A DNA stretch of 30,429 bases from Ichthyophthirius multifiliis (Eukaryota > Ciliophora > Oligohymenophorea > Hymenostomatida): positions 1 through 30,429 of the forward strand of contig NW_004086349.1 in assembly GCF_000220395.1 (NCBI RefSeq), read 5' to 3'. The stretch's first letter is position 1. Each line of letters opens with the position of its first letter. Below are positions 11,508-25,371 of this stretch, piece after piece. The notes under the pieces are model-generated. The model was given only the letters and a program-made list of their open reading frames with translations. It ran no database searches and was not told the DNA's origin. The translations under genes and the position numbers were made by a program.

Positions 11508-12445
11508 ATGATTAATTTAAAATCTGGTTTATTTATTAAATATAATTCGGGTTGAAATATTTCATATTGTTGATTAAAAAAATTAATGTCTAGTCATTTA
11601 TTTATTAGGTGCTTTTTAATATTATGTAATAGTTCTCAATTAAATTTATATTAATAAATATGAATTTTATTGTTATTTATAATATAGATGACCATTCAGA
11701 GTTTTTTTTAGTTTTAATAAAATTAAAATGGTTTCGAAATGAATTTATAAAAACTTCTTTATTAGTTTTTATTTTATCATTATATATAAATTTATATATC
11801 TATTTATATAATTAATTGTTTTGATTTTATATATTCAAATGTTATTTTATTTATTTGAATTATATTTATTTAATTTTTTTTAAAGAAATTTATTTTAATT
11901 TTAATTATTTTTGTTATATGTATTTAAAAAATTAATTAAAATGTATATTACCTTTTAATTTTTATATTTATGTTTTTAAGTTTAATTATATATATATTAT
12001 CTTTAATATTTCTTTTATATATTTTTAATTATTTAAAAAATAAAATAAAATTATTAACTTTTAACTTTAAATAATAAAATAAATATTTTAATATAAATTT
12101 ATATAAATAAAATAAATTTAAAAATTAATAATATAAAAAATAATATTTTTATATTTTAATAATTAAATTATAGTAATAATTATTAAAATTATTATAAATT
12201 TTACTCTTTAAATATAATGATAATAAATAAATAAATTATTTTTTCTCTAAAAATTAAATTTAAAATAAACTAAATTAGAAAATAAGAAAGTATGTAATTT
12301 TAATCATAAATATAATAAAAAATATTAAATATATATATATATATATATATTTAATTTTAAGCATTATTTATCTAAAATATTTATCTAAAATAAAAATATA
12401 TATATTTATATATTTAATTATTTTATAAAAAATTAAAAAATAAAT
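11508..12445. other. Intergenic region between divergent genes
   Basis: The PAS membrane gene (-) and the RING gene (+) start at its two ends, so it should contain both promoters. The left 200 bases have a mixed composition, and a minus-strand frame from ATG 11565 gives hydrophobic sequence. This could be a missing N-terminal part of the PAS protein, but I cannot join it cleanly. The rest is A/T-rich with a TA tract near 12330-12350. No other gene or motif is visible. Confidence 0.55.
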
Positions 12446-13200
12446 ATGATATTACGTTTAATTCCTTTCTTATTTATTTTAATATCTATTTTATTATTGA
12501 TAAAAGTCATAAATTTATTAATTTCAGGCTAATATAAGGAATGTTTTATATTATTCATAATAATAATAAACTATAATTTTTTATTTATAGTATTAATAAT
12601 AAGAATATTTACAAGTTTATATACTGAATGTAATTTTAAATTATAAATCAAATATTTAATTTTAAAAGCCGTAATATATATAAATATATTCTCATTAATT
12701 TATTTAAGTATTTTTGACTCCTATTTAATTTTACTTTTAATATTTAAAGAATAGAAAATATGTGAAAACTCTTTTTTAAATATAAATTGTGTAAAAAATA
12801 TCGAAGATGCAAAAGATACTTTATTATTTAATATTTTATTTATAGTATAAGATGTTATATGGATACTTAAAACCGAAATAATATTTTTAAGATAGTATAA
12901 ATAATTTTAAAACACATAATTAACATATCAATAAGAATTTATATAATATTAATTAGAAGAAATTAGTACTTCTAGTATTCGTTCCCTAGAAAGTTAATAT
13001 ATTAAAGAAATTCTTATCGAAAGAGATAATATATGTTAAATTTGTATTGAATAAATAGAAATTTCGTAAAAAATTATAGTCATAAAATGTAAGCATATTT
13101 TTCATAAATAATGTATAACTAATTGGATGAAAATAAAAGTAAATTGTCCATATTTTAGATAAATTATTAATTTATAATTATTTAAATATTTCATAGCATC
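12446..13200 (+). CDS. Multi-pass membrane RING-H2 protein with altered last ligand
   Basis: The ATG at 12446 opens an intron-free frame. Four or so hydrophobic segments (MILRLIPFLFILISILLLIK, then stretches near residues 35-50, 75-105 and 140-150) precede a Gln-rich linker and a RING-H2 finger near residues 195-235. The finger reads CQICIEQ ... CKHIFHKQC ... CPYF. RING-H2 proteins of this layout are usually membrane-anchored E3 ubiquitin ligases. Seven of eight zinc ligands are present, and the last Cys is Phe (TTT where TGT is expected). The frame has no in-frame TGA until 13814-13816, far past the finger and deep inside the opposing CSN7 gene. The sequence after about 13200 is AT-repeat, so the true end probably lies earlier and is hidden by a missed intron or base error. 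The end given is where coding support fades. Confidence 0.75.
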
Positions 13201-13288
13201 TTTTTATTTCGAGAAAAATAAAATAAAAATACATTATATATATTAGTTTATTAGTTAAGCTATATATTTTATATTTTTAATATATAAA

Positions 13289-13328
<40 letters not shown>

Positions 13329-13431
13329 TCTAATTTAGATATTTATTTAAATAAAAAGAAATTAAATATATGAAAATAATTATATATTTTAAAAAATATA
13401 TATAGTAATTTTTTTTTTCTTTTTCTTCATA

Positions 13432-14506
13432 TCAATCTATAAAAATTTTTATAATTATATATAATAGAAAATAATAAATACTTTTTTTTAAACCAATAAT
13501 CTAAGAATTTTATCTTTATTCTTCAATTAATTTTTTATTTTTAAGATCATCTTATTTTTCGTTGTTTAAAAATTATATTCTATTTTCTAAAATAGTTTTT
13601 ACTTTATTATTTTCTTCTAATCTTTTTTTTTTTAATATATATATATTAATTTGTGAGTTATAATTTTTTTTTATTTATATAAAATTCACATCTTATATAA
13701 TTTATATTTAATATTAGGAATATCTTAAATTTTTACATCTCTACTTATAACATAGTCAATCTTTTTAATTTTTATAAAAATTTAATTTTTTTTTTTATTA
13801 GTAATAAATTAAATGAACTCTAAAAACTTTATCTCTTTCACTAATTTTTCCTTAAACTACTCCAATATATATCGCTTCAATAATTAAACTTTATAACTCT
13901 TATAAATTATTTAAATTAAGTTATTATTATAATAATTAAAACGACAATTACTTTATTAGTTTAATCATAATAAAAATTTGTAATAATATAATAAATTATT
14001 ACTTTTTCATTATGTGCAAGATTTATTAAAGTAAGAATTCTCAATTTTTATAATTATTAATAATTTAATTCTGGAAATGCCTATTTATTTTAAATCCAAT
14101 CATTAAATGTTTGAAATGCAAATAAATTTAATAAATCATAATGCTTTTTTGAATTACCATTTTTAAGCTTTTATAAAATTAATTTATATGAAAAAATAAA
14201 TAAATATTGAATTATGTATATATGAATATATATATATATATATATATAATATATTTATATTTATATATATATATATATATATTTATTTATATTTATATAT
14301 GTGTATATTATTTCTTATTTTATTTTTATAATTTTTACATCTTTTATCTATTATAATTACAATAATTCAGTAAATTAATATACATCCGTATCTTATATTG
14401 CATGATTAACTATAGATTCTAAATGGCTTTATTATGCGTTTCTTATTGCTTCTATATATCCTTGCATTTATTTAGTTTATTTTATAAAAAATATATTATT
14501 TTGCAT
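13432..14506 (-). CDS. CSN7: COP9 signalosome subunit 7 (PCI domain)
   Basis: CSN7 is a PCI-domain subunit of the COP9 signalosome, which removes NEDD8 from cullin ubiquitin ligases. Five exons join in phase: 14506-14339, 14167-14003, 13950-13819, 13760-13690 and 13621-13432. Introns are 171, 52, 58 and 68 nt. The product is about 241 residues (human COPS7A has 275). Landmarks match the human protein in order: SHLESIVNHAIQDTDVYQFTELL, split here as SHLESIVNHA and DTDVYQFTELL; YDLLNLFAFQTFNDWIQNK; LQKLRILTLINLA; LQSLIIEAIYIGVVQGKIS; and IDYVISRDVKIQDI. A coiled C-terminal helix follows (LEENNKVKTILENRIQFLNN). A second in-frame ATG at 14467 is possible. The last exon boundary and stop (TGA 13434-13432) are the least certain. 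The gene is divergent from the DYRK kinase, 237 bases away. Confidence 0.87.
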
Positions 14507-14743
14507 TTTTTCAAATATATATTTTTTTTTTATATTAAATATATTGAAAATATCTATATATAAAAAAACTAAAAAATTAAAATATATATTATTTTTTAGA
14601 TAAATAAATATTTATTATTTATTATTTTTAATTTTTTTTTTTTTTTAAATATATTATTTTTAAATATATTTATTATTTTTAAAAAAATATTTATTAAATC
14701 ATAAATTTTATTAATATATATAAATAATATAATTTAAAAAACA

Positions 14744-17560
<2,817 letters not shown>

Positions 17561-17754
17561 TATATACATAAATATATATATATATGTATATGTAGATATA
17601 TATGTATATGTATATGTATATATATATATATATGTATATAAATATATATTTATATATTATATATATATATAGTATAATATATATATAAATATTTATTAAT
17701 ATTATAAAAATATACATATTTTTAAAATAATTATATTTTATATAATATTATTAA

Positions 17755-17815
<61 letters not shown>

Positions 17816-18217
17816 TATATATTTTTTCTTTTTTTTTTCTTATATTTATTTTTTACTAAATTATAATTATTATTAAAATGTATTTATAATTTTCTAAGTT
17901 TATTTTTAAAAAAATTATTTTTAAGATATTATTGTTTCTATAATATATTTTTTTCTTTAATAAAAAATACATAATTATTAATATTTTTTTTTTTATATAT
18001 TATTAAATTTACAATAAAGACATATATTTATATTTTTACATATTAATACATAAATTTTAATATTACTTTTTTTATATATTAATAAATTTATATTATAATA
18101 AAAAATAAAAGCAATATACACGTATGTTAATTTTTTTCAAATACATTTAATTTTAATACTAAAATATTCTTAATTTTAATAAAAAATTTAATAAATTAAA
18201 ATTAATTTTTTAAATAA
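17561..18217. other. Intergenic region with TA and ATT microsatellites
   Basis: This lies between two plus-strand genes. It holds a (TA)n/(TGTA)n-like stretch at about 17570-17700, an ATT microsatellite, then mixed A/T sequence up to the p24 start. No gene or recognisable promoter motif is seen. Confidence 0.6.
17756..17815. repeat. Non-coding ATT microsatellite
   Basis: About twenty uninterrupted ATT units lie downstream of the DYRK gene. Unlike the similar tract at 8902-8966, no supported reading frame runs through it. Confidence 0.85.
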
Positions 18218-18906
18218 ATGAAATATCTTTTTATTCCTATAATTTTATTATTATCAATTTCTCAAATAAAATGTATAACTTTTGGTTTTATATTAAGACC
18301 AAAAGATATATAATGTTATACAGATTCATTAGGTAAAAATATATAAATTAAATAAAAAAAAAAATAAAAAAATAAAAACAGGTTAATTAATTAATGTTTA
18401 ATTTGATATAATTGTAAATCCTGCAAGTTACAAATTTTATATAAGTGATCCACTTGGATAAGAAATACAATCAATGTCCAACGAAACTAATGGAAAAGTA
18501 AAAATTGCATATATTTACTTTAAAAATACTATTTAATTAGGTATATTTTACAACCGAATAAGAAGGTATATATTAATTTTGTATTGAAAGTACATTATCA
18601 TCTGGTGTGAAGATGCTTATTGATTATAAAACAGGTGTTGAAGCAAAAGATTATTCCATGTTAAAATAAAAGGATGATTTTTAACCTATTGATTTAGAAG
18701 TTAAGAAAATGGAAGATATGTTAAAAACTATTGGTAAAGAAAAGAAAATGTTGGGTAGAAAAGCTGGAAATATTAGTAGATTTACAGATGATGTGGGCTT
18801 TAAAGTTATGGCTTTTTCACTTATTACATTATTACTTCTTGCACTTTTAACAATTTTTTAGAATATTTATTTAAAGACTTTCTTTAAATAAAAAAAGCTT
18901 ATATGA
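18218..18906 (+). CDS. p24/TMED family cargo receptor
   Basis: p24 proteins are single-pass receptors that cycle between ER and Golgi in COPI and COPII vesicles. Three exons (18218-18332, 18382-18497, 18541-18906; introns of 49 and 43 nt) give 198 residues, the usual family size. A signal peptide (MKYLFIPIILLLSISQIKC) leads into a GOLD domain with the expected paired cysteines (IQCY near residue 35 and FCIES further on). A Lys/Glu-rich luminal helix and one membrane segment (VMAFSLITLLLLALLTIF) follow. The tail is short: LKTFFKQKKLI. It has the FF pair used for COPII export and ends in KKLI, a K-K-x-x COPI retrieval signal. The start is the only ATG before the signal sequence, in an A-rich context. 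Confidence 0.93.
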
Positions 18907-19117
18907 TTTTTTATTTATAATAAAATAATAAATTTTTTTTTTTTTTTTAAAAAAAATATATTATACAAAATATGAGATTTTATTAAAAAAAAAAAGATAA
19001 AAATATTTTTTTTATTATTATTTGTAATAAAAATATTAATTTTTTTCTTTTAAAATAAAAATAAAAATAAAAAAAACTTAAAATATATATTTCTATTAAA
19101 ATAAAAATATATAAAAA

Positions 19118-21909
19118 ATGAAATAACTACTAGATTAAACATAAATATCAAAAGAATATAATCTAGAAACAACAGATTAATCCATATCTAATATATATAT
19201 TACGAACTAAAAAAAAAATGAAAGTTTTTGGACCGAAAAGTTTAATTTATTACAATTTCGTAATTAATACAAGCAGTTACAAAGTAAAAACATTCTCCAA
19301 ACAACCCTAGAGCAAGAAAAATAAGGTTTTAAAAAACATGTTTATTAATGGGGTGGAGATAAGCCTTAAAGTAGTCTAAATAAAGGTTATTTAGGAAAAT
19401 TGAATGAAAAACTTAGATCTGAAGAAGAAGAAAAACAAGAAAACGACTATATTAATAATATGTAGAGTACTTTCGAAATTCACAAATACGATAATTATCC
19501 TAAACCAATTTTAGGTTAAAATTCAGAAGAGATTTATTACAAAAATTATAAAAAAATAGAAAAAATTTCCGAATAAAATAAATATTTTCAAATATAAGAT
19601 TCTACATAAACCAGTATTCTTAAAGAAATCGAAAAACAAAAATTACTACCTTGTAAATTAGGTATTATTAAATCTAAAGGGGAAAATACAGACATTAAAA
19701 TCAATAATATGCACTATGGAGATAAATACGCGAAAGTAATAAGCCAAGGAATAAAATAAATATAAAGCATTACCAATTTTACTTTAGGCAAAAACCGTAT
19801 TTCAAAAAAAGGAGCAGATGATCTCTTATAAATAATAGCCAGAAAAGCCACTATATTAGATCTAGAAGGGAATTAAATAAGTTATATAGGATGTGATCAT
19901 ATAGGAAGAGCACTAGAAGCCAGAGAATGTAAAATCGAAGTTTTAAATTTAGAAGATAATAAACTAGGTGATAAAGCCATAAATATGATTCTGTAGTCTG
20001 TTTTAAATAATATTAATAATAGCTTAATAACTTTAAATATTTCGAAAAATTATATAAGTGATAAATGTACTAATAGTATTGTAAATGTAATCGAAGGTAG
20101 CCTATCTTTAAGGGAATTTTATCTTCATTGGAATTTATTAAAAGGGATTAGTGGTTAATTAATATTCTAAACACTATCATTAAACCATAGCCTGAAAGTA
20201 CTAGACTTAAGCTGCAACTCATTAGGTTTAGGTCTTTCTTTTAGTTTGGAAATATGCACTTTTTTTACTAATAATAAAGATTTGAGGCATTTGGATCTAT
20301 CTAACAATTATATAGACTTTGAGAATTCTAAAAAAATAGCCGAAGGTCTAGAAAAAAACAAGACTATATATGGATTACATTACTCAGGAAACACTGGATA
20401 TATAGACTCTAGGGGTTTTTTGGTGCTTGAAGATAATTTAAACGAAGATTTAACAGGAATGCATATAAAATAAAGAATAAATTCATGCAAAGTACTACCT
20501 TTTAATTATTCATTTAAAGGACAAAGAGAGAAAGATTTAAAAGATGTTTGTTGGATTTGCGGCGGGTGGGATGAATTAGAAATCGAAATAGAAGAAAAAG
20601 ATAAAGAAGACCCAGTTTTCATTTATTTTAATTTCGAAAACTATAAATAAAACTATCTAGGCAAAAATAATTTTGTATACAAAAGAATGCTTCCACCCAC
20701 TTAAAATTTATCCTTTTTTTTCACTTAAGAAGATGACCCTTTCATAAACCAAAAAAATGTAAATTAAATAACCACAAATCCAGAAGGGAACATCATCTAA
20801 AACATAGAAATTTATGACAATTCAATTATAAATTCATTATAGATAGAAAAACTTAATACACTGAAAATACACAAAAAATAAGCTCTTTTAGATGAAAATT
20901 ACCTCCCCTTAATAACAATACTGCCCCGGACTCGAGATCCTTAATATGTTCCCGCTAAGTAAAAAAAAACTAAAGCCAAATGGACATTTTCTATATCTCT
21001 AATGGCCAAATGGAGACCTGATGACGAAGAGCTTATAAAAAAATGCTTCGAAACAGACTGGGAGAACTCCAAAATCCCCCAAAAAGTGAAAAAATAAGAA
21101 GACTAAGACCTCCTTAAAGCCTTTTTACGGCAAAAGTATTAAAAAATAAAAGATTTATATAAATATTTTGCTTCCTTTAACCCCATATAGGATGTTTGGT
21201 GTATTTAAAACGGTCCATGGCTAGAATTAGTGGATTTAATGAAAATTATAGACTAAAAAATAAAAGATGCTGACTTAAATCTGAAGTGGACAGCGACTAT
21301 ATCTGGAGGAGAAAAAGGGAATTTTCGGAATCCGGAAAGAGGAATAAATAGACATTAATTAATGGAGGCTTTTGTGAGGATTGCAGAGGAAAAATATATA
21401 CTAAAATATTCAAAAACATAGTCTTTTTTTGAAGCCATGAACCTTTTTTGGGATGAACATCTGGAAAATATCATAAATGAAGAAAAATATAACGCTTAAA
21501 AATGGAGAGAAGAAAAATATTGGAATGAAGAATGTGATTATTGTCTTAAAAATTATAAAAAAATCATAGATCATGTCTATAAAAAATTCTCTAAATTAAA
21601 AGTTAAACCAGGATAAATACCATTTATGTCTTTAGATGAATTATAAAAAATTATTTCTCTAACAGCAATAGCAGAAGATGAAAATTTCGGAACTAATGTT
21701 GTTAATTTTGCTTATAATTAAAGTATGATGACATAAATTGATGAACTTTAAAGTGATAGAATTTTCCAAATGAGTCAGGTAGAATTTTATGAGGCTATAG
21801 CTAGAATAGCAGAAGAAGCTTCTCTACCAGTAGGACCGGGAACAGTAGAAGTAGCCATTTATTCCTTATATATAGATAAATATATATTTATATATATAAA
21901 TATATATAA

Positions 21910-21954
<45 letters not shown>

Positions 21955-22153
21955 ATATTTTAATATATTTTTCTATAAAAAGGAAGGATTTTAATGGAGT
22001 TGGGAAAAAAGAAAATAATAAAAGCTAAGTCATAAATTTGAAGGACTTATTTTAAGAATGTTAAATACAGTCTGTGATTAGTAGTTTAAAGCTGGATATA
22101 CAAAAGTTGAAAAGAGTATGTTTTGTTAAGATGATGATGAAGAATATTAATGA
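19118..22153 (+). CDS. Leucine-rich-repeat protein with duplicated C-terminal helical motif
   Basis: Two exons (19118-21850 and 21983-22153, with a 132-nt TA-rich intron) give 967 residues without any frame break. After a polar N-terminal third, ribonuclease-inhibitor-type LRRs run from about residue 215 to 430: FTLGKNRISKKGADDL, ILDLEGNQISYIG, VLNLEDNKLGDKAI, TLNISKNYISDKC, VLDLSCNSLGLGL and HLDLSNNYIDFENS. A CWICGGWDELE motif follows, then a Trp- and Lys-rich region. Near the C-terminus a pattern appears twice: LMEAFVRIAEEKYI (about residue 748) and EFYEAIARIAEEASLP (about residue 890). No membrane segment or signal peptide is seen. The layout resembles LRR proteins found in cilia, but I do not recognise a named orthologue. 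The codon mix is richer in G and C than in the neighbouring genes. Confidence 0.9.
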
Positions 22154-22491
22154 TTTTTTATATAAATTTTAAATATATTTTTTTGTTTATAATAAACAAA
22201 TTAGGTTTCTAAATTGTTTTAATAATTTGTTTTTCATATTTTTCTTATTTTTTATTTTGTAAAAATTTAAAACTTCATTTTTTTGTTCATAATTTAACAA
22301 AAATGTAAATAATTTTCTATTTTTTATTTTTTTTTAATTAAAAAAGAAATTTTAATTATAGCATTTTTTAATTATAAATATTTAAAAATAAAAGTTCAAA
22401 ATAAATATGATTTAATCTATTAAATTAAATTATAATAAAAATAAATAAAAGAGATTTAAATTTATATATATAAATATATATTTATGTATTA
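22154..22491. other. Convergent 3' intergenic spacer
   Basis: The LRR gene (+) and DENN gene (-) end on either side. The sequence is A/T-rich with T runs, as expected for two facing 3' untranslated regions. No gene or terminator motif is recognised. Confidence 0.65.
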
Positions 22492-24747
22492 TCATTATAA
22501 GTATTTTTCTTATAAGAAATTTATAAAAATTTAACTTTATACAAAATTTTTAACAAATTTTTTATTTTCTTTCGAATTTTTAATTACTTTATTTTAACAC
22601 AAAAAATTTTAAATTTTCCCATTACAATCGAAAATGGCCTAATCATTTAAGGGTAAAAACTAAATAAAATTTTATTAAAGATTTTTGTTTATATAAAAAA
22701 ACAAATCCAAACTAATTTTTACCTAATCTTCATTTTTCAACAAATCCATTTATTTCTTTTTTTCAAAAAATATATTTTTATTTTTTTTCTAAAAATTAAT
22801 TGAACATAAATTATTAACTAATTAATATTTTTCTTTTAGGCCTTTAAAATAAGGTAATTATTTACAAATGCTATCTTTCTATATCTCATTTATATATAAT
22901 TTATTATTATCCAAGTCATATATGACTTTATTTTCTATATCATAATTTTTCTTTAAATATAAATAAAATTCATTCCCATCTTCATTAAAACCTAAAATGC
23001 AAGGAACAGGAGATTCTACAAGTTCCTAAAGGAATATAGGTACAATAAAAATAACCGGATTACAATACTTGAATGGTTTTAAAGCATTCTCAAATAAAAA
23101 AATTGAAGAAGTTAATAATTTGAGGTTTTAGGAAATAAAAAAAACATGTTTTTCTAAACAAATAGAAGTAAAAAGAAAGACAAAATCTTCATAAGAAATA
23201 TTTTAAAAAGCAAAAAAAGAAGCCCATTTACATTCTTCATATTAATTTTATGTACAAAATTCATTAAGTTTATACTCTAATTTTATTTTATTATTTTTTA
23301 TTACTTCATCATTTTTTTTTATAATCTATTCTTCTTTTTGTTTTTTTATATAAATTTTAGTTCTAAAAGAAGACTATAAAATATAATTTCTTTCATTATT
23401 ATTATTTTCCTATTTTATGTTTTGTTATAATTTAATATCTTTTTAAATTTAGAATTATTTTATACAACTTTAAATATCTAACTTAGATAATTCTTAAATA
23501 TTTTCAAATGAAAATGGATTTTCATTATCTTTATTTATGACTTCAAAGTATTTCTAAATTCTCTAAATTTTGAAGCAGTATTTTATTTAAGAAATTAAAT
23601 CAAAAAAATACTAAAAAGCCGGAATATAGCTTATAAAGCAAAACGCAATTTAAGTTTAAACGAAAAATTTCTCATTTTAATTTTTTTCATAAATAAGAAA
23701 ATCATCAATAATTTAACAAATGCAATATAAATTCATTTTAGGATTCATTTTTTCAAAAAACTTATTATTTTCATTAATTTCACCTCCCATTAAATAAAAT
23801 ACGAAATTATTATTTTAAGAAGCCTAAAAAATATTTAATTTAATTAATTCTTCTATTTTTAATTTATTCTTTTCTTAAATACTCAAAACCTTATAATATA
23901 CGTTTTTCCCGAAAATAAAATTCTTTAAAGTTTTTCGACGAAAATCATTCTCTTCGTTAATTTTTCCTGGAAATTAAAGTAAATTTTAAGGTTATACTTC
24001 ACCTTCTTAAACTTATAGTTCACCTTATTAAACTTCTAAATTCTTAAGTTATTAAATATCAGGGCCTATTATAAAGAAATCTTCAAAAGAATTATTCATT
24101 TCGTTGTTATTATTATATAAAATGTTACTCATTATTGATTATTAAGAAGATAAGGTTGGATCTCTGTTTTTTTAACGAAATTTTGTACTTGATTAAAGTT
24201 TTTTATCCACATTATATCTTAACTTGAGTTCATTTATAATTAAATATTTGGAATTGATTTGTACATATCCTATTATAGTTTTCTAAGTTATTTTTAATTA
24301 CTTTAGTTTATTTAATTTAAAAATAGTAATGTTTACCATATATAAAATAAGGATATTAAAATATATTAATATATAAAAAATATTATATATTATATTAATT
24401 ATGTTAATCTTATATAATATAAATATTCATAAAATATTTTTTTTAATTATAAAAAATATTATAAATATTAATAATTTTATATAAATAATGAATTATTTAT
24501 ATTTTTAACTTTTATTAATTATATTTATTAAAATTAAATAAATAATATATTACTTTGTTTAATTTATCACTTATACGTTTTTTTGTTTTAGATTTTCTGT
24601 TTAAATATTATTTTCATAGTCTTATTCTAGTTTTTATTTATGTAATTCAAACTATAATTCCGATATTTATTTCTTTAAGTTTTCTATTTCTTAATCTGTC
24701 TCACTAAGATATTTTTATAAATATTGTTAAATTTATGAATCGTTCAT
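22492..24747 (-). CDS. DENN-domain protein (candidate Rab GEF)
   Basis: DENN proteins usually act as exchange factors for Rab GTPases in membrane traffic. The main frame is open from 24339 to TGA 22494-22492. The uDENN-like part reads CFISYIPAFQYFFDLIS (about 23610). The central DENN part is clear: FVFLFTSICLEKHVFFIS, ALKPFKYCNPVIFIVP, then LVESPVPCILG and VIYDLDNNKLYI (about 23200-22880). A dDENN-like helix (FVKNFVQSQIFINFLQEKY) ends the protein. An upstream minus-strand piece, 24747-24577, encodes exactly 57 codons of coiled coil (QEIENLKKQISELQFELHK) and ends at a good donor. Its best partner is the acceptor before 24282, implying a 294-nt intron, long for this window. If that join is wrong, the start is ATG 24339 or 24132 and the coiled-coil piece belongs to another gene. 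No frame break is seen. Confidence 0.85.
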
Positions 24748-25371
24748 ATTTATATTTGTTTTATTATTTTGTTTTTATTAAATATGCTTTTATTTATTGC
24801 TTTTGTTTCTCTTGTATTTTTTAGTATTTTAATTATTTCTAAATCATATAAATTTTTATCAAAATTTCTAATAATATTAAAAAAATATTAGTTTTATATA
24901 ATGATTTATTTTATGGTTATTTAGATATATAATAAAAGTTAATTAATCAAAAAATCTTATTTTAATTATTTTATTATATTTGAAAAATAACTTATATTCA
25001 AACAATCTTTTTATATTTATTCAAAAAGTGCTTATATAATTTCTTTTTAATAAAATAAAATCTAAATTTTAAAATACTATTATAATAAAAAAAAATTAAA
25101 TATAATAAAGATTATTATAATATTTAAAGATAAAAAATAGTTAGTTATATAATATAATAATTTTTTTTTTTCATTATTTTTAAACATAATTATTAAATAT
25201 TATTTATTATTGATTATAATTAGATTTATTTTAATCATCATTATTTTAAATAATAATATATAAATTTATATATATATTTAAATAGGACTACCTTTTTTTT
25301 TTCAAACAATAAAAGATAAATAAAAGAAAAAAAAAGAAAAAAAAAAAACAGAAAAATTAATTTAAAATAAA
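24748..25371. other. AT-rich spacer between divergent genes
   Basis: The DENN gene (-) and coiled-coil gene (+) start on either side. The part next to 24748-24870 is somewhat Lys/Gln-like on the minus strand but has no start codon in frame with the coiled-coil exon. The rest is A/T-rich with no recognisable element. Confidence 0.55.
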
